A stretch of DNA of 39,303 nucleotides from Curvibacter sp. GWA2_63_95 (GTDB lineage: Bacteria; Pseudomonadota; Gammaproteobacteria; Burkholderiales; Burkholderiaceae_C). The first letter of the stretch is position 1; each line of letters opens with the position of its first letter. The notes beneath the pieces were generated by a model, which saw only the letters and a program-made list of their open reading frames with translations, had not been told where the DNA came from and searched no databases. Both the position numbers and the translations under genes were made by a program. Shown here piece by piece: positions 26,316 through 35,500 of this stretch. Where the stretch lies: assembly GCA_001795455.1 (NCBI GenBank), contig MGPB01000022.1, forward strand, positions 1-39,303, in the 5' to 3' direction.

Positions 26316-27371
26316 GTGCCCACTTTGTTGAGAAGCAGCTTTATAAGGTTGGCTTTTGCGCTGGCGGCCTGCCTCTTGGGCAGTACAGTGCATGCCGGTG
26401 GCACCCTGCGGGTGCTGGCCTGGCCGGGCTATGCCGACCCTGACATCGTCAAGGCCTTTGAGCAGCGCACGGGCGCCAAGGTCGAGGTGAGCTACATCGA
26501 CACGGACGAAGCCCTGTGGGCCCGAATTGCCAAAAACCACGGCGGCGACTTCGATGTGTTTGCGGTGAACACCGCCGAGCTGCAGCGCTACATTCAACAG
26601 GCGCTGGTCGTTCCGATCAATCCGGGCGCGATCACCAACACCCGACGCCAGTTGCCCCAATTTCAGGCCCTGCAGAAAATTCCCGGCATCGTGCACGGCG
26701 GCAAGGTGTTTGCCATGCCCTACACCTACTCGGAAATGGGCCTGATCTATGACCGCAGACAGGTCAAGACCCCGCCCACCTCCATCCAGGCGCTGTGGGA
26801 CCCGCGCTACCAGGGCAAGGTGTTGGTCTACAACGGTGGGGCCCACAACTTTGCGCTGGCTGCACAAGCCATGGGCAGCCGCACCCCGTTTGCACTGCAA
26901 GCGTCGCAATGGGAAAGTGCGGTGCAGCAGCTGATTGCCCTGCGGCGCAATGCGCTGACCTTCTACAGCCAGTTGGACGATTCGGTGAACTGGTTCCAAA
27001 GCAACAAGGCAGCGCTGCTGTTTGCCAACTACGGCTCCCAGCAGTTCAAACAACTCCAGGCCGCCGGGCTGGACGTGGGTTACGCGATTCCGCAAGAGGG
27101 TGCACTCGCCTGGCTGGACTGCTGGGTTATCACCCGCGGTGCCAAAGACACGGCACTGGCAGAGGCTTGGATCAACTACACCCTGGAAGACGGCCCTGGC
27201 AAAGTGCTGCAGGACCGCCAGGGCTTGGCCAATACCACCGCACCCTCGCCCTACCTGGGGCCACAGGACAAGCTGATCTGGCTGGAACCGGTGGAAGACG
27301 TGGATCGGCGCAACCGGCTCTGGAACCGTATTGTCTCTGGCGACCGCGCCAGCAAGGTGCTGGCGCCATGA
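26316..27371 (+). CDS. PotD-like periplasmic polyamine-type binding protein
   Basis: This 351-residue extracellular solute-binding protein has a signal peptide (LAFALAACLLGSTVHAG, cleavage near residue 27). Its order GGTLRVLAWPGYADPDIVKAFEQRTGAKVEVSYIDTDEALWARI, then VFAMPYTYSEMGLIYDRR and GALAWLDCWVITRGAKDTALAEAWINY, matches spermidine/putrescine-binding proteins of the PotD/PotF type. No permease or ATPase gene is nearby. The start is a GTG. Its TGA overlaps the ATG of the diguanylate cyclase gene. In Vibrio cholerae the PotD homologue NspS signals to the cyclic-di-GMP enzyme MbaA encoded next to it. The same logic is inferred here, and the ligand is untested. Confidence 0.9.
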   Translation: MPTLLRSSFIRLAFALAACLLGSTVHAGGTLRVLAWPGYADPDIVKAFEQRTGAKVEVSYIDTDEALWARIAKNHGGDFDVFAVNTAELQRYIQQALVVPINPGAITNTRRQLPQFQALQKIPGIVHGGKVFAMPYTYSEMGLIYDRRQVKTPPTSIQALWDPRYQGKVLVYNGGAHNFALAAQAMGSRTPFALQASQWESAVQQLIALRRNALTFYSQLDDSVNWFQSNKAALLFANYGSQQFKQLQAAGLDVGYAIPQEGALAWLDCWVITRGAKDTALAEAWINYTLEDGPGKVLQDRQGLANTTAPSPYLGPQDKLIWLEPVEDVDRRNRLWNRIVSGDRASKVLAP

Positions 27372-29098
27372 GGTTCGGCATCCGTGCCCGCTTGACCTTG
27401 GTGCTGGCCCTGGTGGGCTTGCTGGTGGCGGGGCTGACAGGGTTTTACGCCTATCACGTCAGCCGCAGCCTGCTGGTGCAGTCGTCGCAAAACGAGCTTC
27501 TGCTGTCTACCCAGGTCTTGGCACGCCGCATTGCACTCACGCGCCAGGAGGTGTCCCGCAACCTGATGGTGCTGGCCTCCCATCCGGCGGCGCAGACCTC
27601 GCTGCAAGCCCACTCCGCCGTCGCACAAGCGCAGTTGGCCACGCTGTTCAAAGTCCTCATGGCCGCCAACCCGGCCTACCTGCAAATCCGGCTGATAAGT
27701 GCCCAAGACCATGGCCTGGAACGGGTGCGGGTGGACCGCGACAGCGGGACGCTACAGGAAGTAACGGGCGAAGACCTGCAGGAAAAAGGCCACTTTGCCT
27801 ATGTATCCGAGACCCTCAAGCTCGCCTATGGCGAAACCTACCTCTCGCCGATCGCGATTAACCACGAACAAGGCTCCCATGCAGGCCTGGATCGTCCCAC
27901 GCTGCAATTGGCCACACCGGTCAGCGATGCAAATGGCAAGGCGCTTGGGCTGCTGGTCATCAATCTGGACCTGGACGGCATGTTTGCGCTGCTGTCGGCC
28001 GACCTGCCCGAAGACTTTGCCCTCTACCTGGCCAACCACCGTGGCGACTACCTGATCCACCCCGACAGCACCAAGGCCTTCGGGTTTGACAGGGGCCACC
28101 GTGTGCTGGTGCAAGAGGAATTCACAGCCACCGCCGCGCTGGTGGACCAACGCGCTGAAAACCTCGTCTTGCAGGCAGACCAAGGACCGCATGCCTTCGC
28201 CCCCTTGCTCGCAGCCTTTGTCGGACGCCCCGTTCTGGCCAACAGCGAAGAGACGCGGCTGATCCTCGGACTGGCCCGCCCCCTGGAAAGCGTGCTGAAA
28301 CAAACCGACCAGTTGGGACGCACCATCGTGCAAATCGTGATTCTGGTGAGCCTGGCCTGCGCGCTGCTGGCAGTCCTCGTGGCGCGTGCCCTGACCCGCC
28401 CCATCAACAGCATGATTGCCGCGGTGCACCGCTTCTCCAACGACAACAAAGTCCTGCCCTTGCCCGTGGAGCGCAGCGATGAAATTGGCACCCTGGCACG
28501 AAGCTTCGCGCGGATGCAAGGCCAGATCCGCAAACAAATGGACGACCTGCACGACAGCCGGGAGGAGCTCGAACACCTGGCCCAGCACGACATGTTGACC
28601 GAGTTGCCCAACCGCCGCATGTTCATGGACCGGCTGAAGCAGGCGATTGCCCGGGCCCAGCGCACCGAAGAGGATTTCGCCCTGCTCTTTATCGACGTCG
28701 ACAACTTCAAGAACTTCAACGACAGCCTGGGCCATGCGGCGGGGGATGCCGTGCTCAAGACCGTGGCCCTGCGCCTGGCCAGCAACACCCGCAAGGTGGA
28801 CACGGTGGCACGCCTGGGCGGCGACGAGTTTGTGGTGATGATTGACAACTTCTCGGAGCGCAACCTCATTGCCGCGTTCACCGAGAAGCTGCTGGTCGCC
28901 CTCAAGGCCCCCATGGAATTTGAGGGCCACACGCTGTGTGTGGAGTTCAGCATCGGCATCAGCCAGTTCCCCGAAGATGGCAGTACGGCCGAAGAAGTCA
29001 TCAACAACGCCGACCGGGCCATGTACCGCACCAAGGCCGGGGGCCGCAACGGCTACCGCTTCACGTCGGATGCCAACACCCAGCCCAACTTGCTCTGA
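27368..29098 (+). CDS. Membrane diguanylate cyclase with periplasmic sensor and HAMP
   Basis: This 576-residue enzyme makes cyclic di-GMP from two GTP. The first membrane helix is at about 9-30. A large periplasmic region (about 30-315) of dCACHE type follows, then a second helix near 317-341, HAMP to about 395 and a GGDEF domain from about 410. The active-site motif is GGDEF at 484-488. The product-inhibition I-site RxxD is RKVD at 475-478, so feedback control is expected. There is no EAL domain, unlike MbaA. The ATG overlaps the stop of the PotD-like gene by four bases, which makes a bound solute its probable input. It ends 41 bases before ffs. Confidence 0.94.
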   Translation: MRFGIRARLTLVLALVGLLVAGLTGFYAYHVSRSLLVQSSQNELLLSTQVLARRIALTRQEVSRNLMVLASHPAAQTSLQAHSAVAQAQLATLFKVLMAANPAYLQIRLISAQDHGLERVRVDRDSGTLQEVTGEDLQEKGHFAYVSETLKLAYGETYLSPIAINHEQGSHAGLDRPTLQLATPVSDANGKALGLLVINLDLDGMFALLSADLPEDFALYLANHRGDYLIHPDSTKAFGFDRGHRVLVQEEFTATAALVDQRAENLVLQADQGPHAFAPLLAAFVGRPVLANSEETRLILGLARPLESVLKQTDQLGRTIVQIVILVSLACALLAVLVARALTRPINSMIAAVHRFSNDNKVLPLPVERSDEIGTLARSFARMQGQIRKQMDDLHDSREELEHLAQHDMLTELPNRRMFMDRLKQAIARAQRTEEDFALLFIDVDNFKNFNDSLGHAAGDAVLKTVALRLASNTRKVDTVARLGGDEFVVMIDNFSERNLIAAFTEKLLVALKAPMEFEGHTLCVEFSIGISQFPEDGSTAEEVINNADRAMYRTKAGGRNGYRFTSDANTQPNLL

Positions 29099-29126
29099 TC
29101 CCTGCGAAACAGCTCGGCGCTTTAGG

Positions 29127-29132
29127 TACAAT
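29127..29132 (+). promoter_or_regulatory. -10 box of the SRP RNA gene
   Basis: TACAAT sits seven bases before the first base of the SRP RNA stem, as expected for a stable-RNA promoter. A good -35 box was not identified; the stretch upstream is the end of the cyclase gene. Confidence 0.5.
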
Positions 29133-29139
29133 GCGCGTT

Positions 29140-29232
29140 GACGGGCCTTCCCGCATGGTGAAGCGGCCAACCGGGTCAGGTGGGGAACCAAGCAGCCCTA
29201 ACTGTGGAGCCAGTGCCGGGGTCAGGCTCGTC
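29140..29232 (+). ncRNA. ffs: Signal recognition particle 4.5S RNA
   Basis: This is the bacterial small SRP RNA, which pairs with Ffh to target membrane proteins co-translationally. The hallmark domain IV is GGGTCAGGTGGGGAACCAAG followed by CAGCCC, with the GGAA tetraloop at 29184-29187, the 5' GTCAG side and the 3' AGCAGC asymmetric bulge. The distal GTGCCGGGG closes the middle of the stem. Terminal bases GACGGGCC (29140-29147) pair with GGCTCGTC (29225-29232) with one G-U. The length of about 93 bases fits the short bacterial form. The exact ends are estimated from the pairing. Confidence 0.88.
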
Positions 29233-29274
29233 AACCCCCATTCCATCCCCTGCCCCCCCTGAGGATTTCCGGGA

Positions 29275-31197
29275 ATGACTCTCAACGCGTGTTCCCGTTG
29301 GGTTGGTGCTGTGCTGCTGGCATGTGGCGCAGCGGTGGCCGCCTGGGCCCAGGCACCGGGTGAGCGCCCTGATTTCCCCACCGTTGCCCTTACTGACAAC
29401 ACGCCCGGGCGCCTCGAGTTAAGCCCCCATCTGGCCTATTTGGAAGACCCGGGACGCAAGCTCTCCCTGGACCAGGCCAGTGGCCCGCTGCAGACCTGGG
29501 TCGGCATGGACCGCACCAGCCCCAACTTCGGCTTCACCGATACGGCCTATTGGTTCCGTTTTGCGCTGGACAACCGCACGGGCAAAACCCAGCAGCGCCT
29601 GCTGGAGCTCCCCCGCGCCTTCATCGACGACGTGCGCCTGTTCCATCTGCAAGACGGCCTGCTGCTGACCAAATACGCACTGGGGGATGAGCAGCCCTTT
29701 GCCCAGCGCGTGGTTCAGCACCAAAACTTCGTGATGCCGCTCACCGTGGCGCCCGGTGTGCACCAGATCTACCTGCGCCTGGCGTCCAGCGGCACCATCG
29801 AGGCACCCCTGCGCCTGTGGGAACCCGCTGCCTTCCATGCCACGGCGGCCAAAGAACATCTGCTGGCCGGCGCCGTGCTGGGCATGCTGGTGGTGATGAT
29901 CGTCTACAACCTCTTCATCTACCTCTCCACCCGGGACATCAACTACCTCTACTACATCGCATTTGTCGCGAGCTACCTGATGTTCTGGAGCACCTTGTGG
30001 GGCTACACCTTTGCCTACGTGTGGCCCAAAGAAATCCGTTGGAACAGCATCGCGGTGCCGGTGTTCATTGCCACGGGCGGCGTGGCAGCCTGCCTGTTTG
30101 CCGACAGCTTTCTCAAGCTGCGCCGCTTCTCGCGCCCGGCGCACTGGGGCGTGCTGGGGCTCGCGGGCATCAGTGCCTTGTTATTCGTGGGGGCCTTTGT
30201 GCTGCCCTACCCCCTCATCATTCGCGTGACGTCTGCCATGATTCTGGTCGTGTCGGTGGTGGCGCTGGTGTGTGGTTACTGGCGCTGGTGGACCGGCGCG
30301 CGTTTTGCACGGTTTTATTGCCTGTCCTGGACCTCGGTCTTCGTCGGAGTGAGCGTATTGACAATCGGCAAGTTCGGCCTGCTGCCCGCCAACTTCTGGA
30401 CCGACAACGCCTCGCAAATCGGCATGTTGCTGCTGGTGCTGCTGCTGTCCTTCACGCTGGCCGACCGCATCAACACCGACCGCAGCCTGCGCATCAACGC
30501 CCAGGCCGTGGCACTGGCCCACGCGCACAAGGCCCGCGCCTCACAAAAAGCCTTGATCGATTCCACCGCCCAGGCCAACCGCGAGCTGGAAAGCCGCGTA
30601 CTGGAGCGCACCAACGAATTGCACGATGCGCTAGAGAAGCTGCAGACCGTGAATGCACAGTTGCAGCGCCTCTCCAACACCGACGCCCTGACCCAGGTGG
30701 GCAACCGCGCCTACTTTGACGAAGCGCTGAAGACCGAGCACAAACGCGCCAGCCGCCAAAAGCAACCTCTGGCCCTGCTGCTGTTTGACATCGACCACTT
30801 CAAGTCCACCAACGACACCTGGGGCCACCCCGCGGGTGACGCCTGCCTGCGCTACCTGGCCGACTTTCTGCGCAGCAAGGTGTTGCGGGCTGGCGATGTG
30901 CTGGCCCGCTACGGTGGCGAGGAGTTTGTGGTGCTGCTGATCAACAGCACCCTGGGCGACGCGCTGGACGTGGCCGAAGAGTTGCGCGCCGAGATCGCAA
31001 CCCTGGAGATCCCCATCGAGGGCCGCAACCTGCGCATCACCGCCAGCTTTGGCGTGGCCAGCGCCATCCCCGCCAGCCAGACCTCGGCCGCCACGCTGGT
31101 GGCCGATGCCGACAAAGCCCTGTACGAGGCCAAACACCACGGCCGCAACTGCGTGCGCGCCGCCGCGCCCCGCATCAGCGCCCCACAGAGCAGTTAA
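29275..31197 (+). CDS. 7TMR-DISM diguanylate cyclase
   Basis: This 640-residue membrane enzyme makes cyclic di-GMP. It has a signal peptide (ACGAAVAAWAQA, to about residue 25) and a periplasmic 7TMR-DISMED2 domain (about 45-185, with TDTAYWFRFALDN and VHQIYLRLASSGTIEAPLRLW). Seven membrane helices follow (about 200-400, opening with MLVVMIVYNLFIYLSTRDINYLYYI), then a coiled coil and a GGDEF domain. The active site is GGEEF at 547-551 and the I-site is RAGD at 538-541. DISMED2 domains are thought to bind carbohydrates or similar ligands. A GAGGA ribosome site lies about 10 bases before the ATG. The gene starts 42 bases after ffs with no clear terminator, so read-through is possible. Confidence 0.94.
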   Translation: MTLNACSRWVGAVLLACGAAVAAWAQAPGERPDFPTVALTDNTPGRLELSPHLAYLEDPGRKLSLDQASGPLQTWVGMDRTSPNFGFTDTAYWFRFALDNRTGKTQQRLLELPRAFIDDVRLFHLQDGLLLTKYALGDEQPFAQRVVQHQNFVMPLTVAPGVHQIYLRLASSGTIEAPLRLWEPAAFHATAAKEHLLAGAVLGMLVVMIVYNLFIYLSTRDINYLYYIAFVASYLMFWSTLWGYTFAYVWPKEIRWNSIAVPVFIATGGVAACLFADSFLKLRRFSRPAHWGVLGLAGISALLFVGAFVLPYPLIIRVTSAMILVVSVVALVCGYWRWWTGARFARFYCLSWTSVFVGVSVLTIGKFGLLPANFWTDNASQIGMLLLVLLLSFTLADRINTDRSLRINAQAVALAHAHKARASQKALIDSTAQANRELESRVLERTNELHDALEKLQTVNAQLQRLSNTDALTQVGNRAYFDEALKTEHKRASRQKQPLALLLFDIDHFKSTNDTWGHPAGDACLRYLADFLRSKVLRAGDVLARYGGEEFVVLLINSTLGDALDVAEELRAEIATLEIPIEGRNLRITASFGVASAIPASQTSAATLVADADKALYEAKHHGRNCVRAAAPRISAPQSS

Positions 31198-31199
31198 AT

Positions 31200-31257
31200 G
31201 CTATTGTTTTAGGAGCTGCTTGCGCAGCATCCACGAGGACTAGAGGCCTAAAAGGCG
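31200..31257 (+). repeat. Dispersed repeat, copy between converging genes
   Basis: GCTATTGTTTTAGGAGCTGC continues TTGCGCAGCATCCACGAGGA and CTAGAGGCCTAAAA, matching the copies at 4348, 24719 and 33092 in the same orientation. It fills the 66-base gap between the 7TM cyclase and the converging flavoprotein gene. The 3' part differs from copy 1. Confidence 0.7.
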
Positions 31258-31263
31258 TAAAAA

Positions 31264-32586
31264 TCAGCGCGGCTGCCGCAGATACGCCAAAGCGCCCTGC
31301 CCGGCCGCCACACCGCTGGCAAAACAGGCCTGCAGCAGGTAACCGCCCGTGGGCGCCTCCCAGTCCAGCATCTCGCCCGTGCAAAACACGCCGGGCAACT
31401 GCTCCAGCATGAGCTGGGGCGTGAGCACCTCAAACAACACACCACCGGCAGTGCTGATGGCTTCATCGATCGGGCGCGCGGCCTGCAGGGTGATGGGCAA
31501 GGCCTTGATGGCCGCAGCCAGTTGCACCGGGTCATTCATCGCCTCTTTGCTGAGCCGCTCGTGCAAGATGGCGGACTTGATGCCTTCCAGGTGCAGACGG
31601 CTCTTGAGGTGGCTGGACAACGACCGGCTGCCGCGCGGGTGCCGCACTTCGGCCAACACCTTCTCCAGCGGCATGTCGGGCAGCAGGTCCAGCGTGAAGC
31701 TGGCGCTGCCACTGCGGATGATCTCGTCGCGCAACAGGCTGGATGCGGCATACACCAGGCTGCCCTCCACCCCCGTGGCCGTGGCCACGAACTCGCCCTT
31801 GCGCTGAAAACTCTGGCCCTGGGCCGTACTGATGCCAATGGCCACGGACTTGAAAGGCTGGCCAGCAAACTTGTCGGCAAAAAACGGGCTCCAGCCGCCC
31901 AACACATCAAAGCCACAGTTGGCCGGCAGCAGCGGCGCCACTGCCACGCCACGCTGGGCCAGCAGCGGCACCCAAGCGCCGTTGGAACCCAGGCGCGCCC
32001 AGCTACCACCCCCCAATGCCAGCACTACCGCGCGGGCCTGCACCTGCTGCGGGCCGGTGGGGGTGTCAAAGCACAAAACGGTACCGTTCGCGCCGGCAGC
32101 CACTTCGCCCCAACCGGTCCAGCGGTGGCGCATGTGGAACTGCACGCCAACACCGGGCGCGGCGGGATTGCGCAGGCGCTGCAGCCAGGCGCGCAGCAGC
32201 GGCGCGGCCTTCATGTCCTTGGGAAACACCCGGCCCGACGAGCCCACAAAAGTCTCAATCCCCAGGCCCTGGGCCCAGGCGCGCAGGCCTGTGGCATCCA
32301 GCCCTTGCAGCAGCGCCTCGATGGCAGCCCGGCGCGTGCCATAACGCTCGGCAAAGCGGTCGGCGCTTTCCGAGTGCGTGAGGTTGAGCCCGCCTTTGCC
32401 CGCCAGCAGAAATTTGCGGCCAATGCTGGGCATGGCATCAAACAGGTGCGCGGCCACACCGGCCTCGGCCAGTTGCTGGGCCGCCATCAGTCCGGCCGGG
32501 CCACCGCCCACGATGGCCACGTCCACGGTGCGGACCTCACCGGGAGAAGGCACAGAAGCGGTGGACTGGGAAAGTTCAGAACTCAT
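31264..32586 (-). CDS. NAD(P)/FAD-dependent flavoprotein, HI0933/YhiN family
   Basis: This 440-residue protein starts its FAD fold with VDVAIVGGGPAGLMAAQQLAEAG (dinucleotide-binding GxGxxG, about residues 22-44). FLLAGKGGLNLTHSE and GRVFPKDMKAAPLLRAWL are family signatures of the HI0933-like flavoproteins. The C-terminal STAGGVLFEVLTPQ and GEMLDWEAPTGGYLLQACFASG blocks close the FAD site. The substrate is unknown; the family is often annotated as aminoacetone-type or uncharacterised oxidoreductase. Its ATG overlaps the addA stop (ATGA), so it is co-translated with addAB, but no functional link is evident. Confidence 0.9.
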   Translation of the reverse strand: MSSELSQSTASVPSPGEVRTVDVAIVGGGPAGLMAAQQLAEAGVAAHLFDAMPSIGRKFLLAGKGGLNLTHSESADRFAERYGTRRAAIEALLQGLDATGLRAWAQGLGIETFVGSSGRVFPKDMKAAPLLRAWLQRLRNPAAPGVGVQFHMRHRWTGWGEVAAGANGTVLCFDTPTGPQQVQARAVVLALGGGSWARLGSNGAWVPLLAQRGVAVAPLLPANCGFDVLGGWSPFFADKFAGQPFKSVAIGISTAQGQSFQRKGEFVATATGVEGSLVYAASSLLRDEIIRSGSASFTLDLLPDMPLEKVLAEVRHPRGSRSLSSHLKSRLHLEGIKSAILHERLSKEAMNDPVQLAAAIKALPITLQAARPIDEAISTAGGVLFEVLTPQLMLEQLPGVFCTGEMLDWEAPTGGYLLQACFASGVAAGQGALAYLRQPR

Positions 32587-35500
32587 TCGGGGGTCAATTC
32601 AATCAGTTGGCCTTGCGGCGTTAAAAAAGCGGCACGTACGGCCTGCCCGGGGTTGGCCAGGGCAACCGCATCGCGGTAGCCGAGCAGCTGGGCACACAAG
32701 GCCGCATCCTGCTGCGGCTGTGCGCTCGATTTGTAGTCCAGCACCCACCAAGCGCCGCTGCCTTGCTGCACCAGGCGGTCCATGCGCAGCAGCCGGCCGC
32801 GCTGGGTGATGGGCACTTCGTTGGCATGCCAGGCCAGTTGGGCACTGTCCCAAATCCAGGCGCCCTCGCCTTGCAAGACCGCTTGCGCCTTGTCTACGGC
32901 GGCCTGGGCCTGCGCGGCATCCAGCACAAACTCTTTGCCGACCCGGGCCAAGGCTGCGGGGGGCCAAGTGTAGGGCCTGTTGGCGTAGCCACCGGGCGCG
33001 GGCTGCACCCACTCCAAAAGACGGTGCAAGGCCTGGCCCAGGCGGGACTCCAGGCTCTCGGTCGGTTCGCTGATGTCCTTGGTTGGTAGTTCCGCTATCT
33101 TTTCAGGAGCTACTTGCGCAGTATCTACGGGGTCTAGAGCCACTTTTTTCACTATTTTCAGGGCATAGGGCGCCAAGGCCTCTTCCGCACCCCCGTTGCC
33201 CACAGCGTCGGTCGGCGCTGCGGCCGGAGCCTCGGGCGCGTCCTGCGCCTGCCCCTCCAAGCGGCGCCACCAGCTGCCAGCGTTTTCCCGATGCGGGGCC
33301 AGGCTGGAGATCACCAGGGTGTGCTGCGTGCGCGTGAGGGCCACGTAGAGTGCATTGAGTTCTTCGCGGCTGCGCTCGGCCTGTTCGTGCGCCAGCGCGT
33401 CCACCACGCAGGCGGGTGGGCGGGACTCGCTGGCCAGAAACACAAAGCGCCGGGGGTGCGGGTCTTCGCCGGGCCAATCCACCAGCACACCCATGGTTTC
33501 GGTCTTGCCGGCCTCGCCATCGGTGTCCAGCATCAGCACCAGCGGCGCCTCCAGCCCCTTGGCACCGTGGATGGTGAGCAGGCGTACCGCCTGGGCGTTG
33601 GCGCGCACTGGCGCGGGGTTGCCGCCGGCCCGCAGCGCACGCACCAGGCCATAGGCCGTGGTGTAGCGCCCGCCGTCCACCTGCAGCGCGGCGTTCAACA
33701 GGGCCCGCACATTGGCCAGCACCCGCTCGCGCTGCGCGGGCGGGCTGGCCGCAGCGTAGCGGGCTAGCACATCGCCGTCGTCATAGATAGCGCTTAGCGC
33801 ATCGTGTGGAGGCAGTTGCGCCACCCACTGCTGCCAACGCAGCAGCGTGGGGCCCACGTTAGCCAAGGCGGGGGGTAGATCGTGCGCGGCGCTGGCTTGC
33901 AGGGTCTGCCACCAGCTCGGCACCTCGCCCTTGCCAGTGCCGTCCTCGCTTGCCGCCTGCAGCGCGCGCAGGCGCAGCACCAGGGCCACCAGGTCGTCAT
34001 CAGACACGCCAAACACCGGTGACTTGAGCACCCGGGCCAGCGCCAGGTCGTGCCGCGGCGACACCAGCACATCGAGCAACGCCACCAGGTCCTGCACCTC
34101 GGCAAACTCGCCCAACTCGGCTTTTTCGGGCTGCTGCGCGGGAATGCCCAACGCGGAGAGTTCCTGCTCCATCAGCGTGAGCCGTTCGCGCTTGCGCGCC
34201 AGCACCATCACGTCTTTGGCTTGGTAGTGTCCGGCGGTCATCTGCGCGGCCAGCCACTGTGCAGCCTGGCGGCATTCCAGCGTCTTGCGTGTGTCCTCGG
34301 CCTCATGGCGGGGCATGCTCAGCGAGTCGCGCCACACGGCTTCGGGCGGCAGCGCCTCCTTGTCGGCCTTGGCTTCGCGCTCAATACGCGGCAGCTTGAA
34401 CACCTGGCCGGTCTTGTCCGATGCGGTGCTGTGCGCCCGGAAGTCCTGGTAGGCGCCCTCCTCCTGCGCCTGGCCCATGGTCTGGTTCACCAGCGCAATG
34501 ATTTCGGGCGCATTGCGGCGCGTGTGGTCGCAGCTCAGCTGGTCACCGCCCAGGCCCTGCGCCACAAAGGCCTTGGCCGCGCGGAACACCTGCGGTTCGG
34601 CCCGGCGGAAGCGGTAAATGCTTTGCTTGGGGTCCCCCACAATAAACACGCTGGGCGCGTTGCCAGCCCCGGCGTAGGACGACAACCAGCTGTGCAGCGC
34701 CTGCCACTGCAGCGGATTGGTGTCCTGGAACTCATCAATCAGCAGGTGCCGCACGCGCGCATCCAGCCGCTCCTGCACCCAGCCACTGAGCTCGGGGTCC
34801 GACAGCAAAACCAGCGCGGTGCGCTCCAGATCGCCCATGTCCAGCCAGCCGCGCTCGCGCTTGAGGGCGGCGTAGTCTTGCAACAGGCCACGCGCCAGCC
34901 GGGCCATGCGCTGCTGGTGCTGCCACGCCTGGTCTTGCAGCTGGGCCTGTTGCACCTCTTGCAGCAGCGCCTGGGCGGCTTGCACACTGCCCAGATCCGC
35001 CAGCTTGTCCGTGAGTTTGCGCGGGCCGCCGGTCTTGGTGAACAGCGCGTCCACCACACCGGGCCAGTGCGCATCGGTCAGCGCCCGCTCCAGTGCACTG
35101 GCGGCGGTCAGGCAGGTCTTGCCGCTGCACTGGCCCAGCGCACGCGCGCTGTCCCACAGCAGGGTTTGCACGCTGGCCAGCGCCAGGCGCTCCTGCGGCG
35201 CTTGCAGGCCGACAAAGGCCGGAAACTGTGCGGTGAAGTGCTGCACCGAGGCCTCCACCACGCCCTGCGCATCGGCCAGGTCAAACTCGGTGCGCTTGTT
35301 GAGGGCGGCCTCCAGCGCCTTGTGCGTCTGGTGGCGGCCATACAGGCGCACGGCGTCCTGGTAGTCGGCCAACGCCACTGCATCCCCCGCCACGCGGGTC
35401 TGAAAGCGCCGCCACACCTGGGCCACGGCCACCGCATCGTTCTCCAGCAGTTCGTACTGCGTGGGCAGGCCCAGGTGGTGCAGCACGCCCAGCGGCGCAC

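Noticed and set aside
29140..29232. Possible tRNA or riboswitch after the first cyclase gene
   Set aside because: The GTCAGG, GGAA tetraloop and AGCAGCC pattern identifies SRP RNA; no cloverleaf can be drawn.
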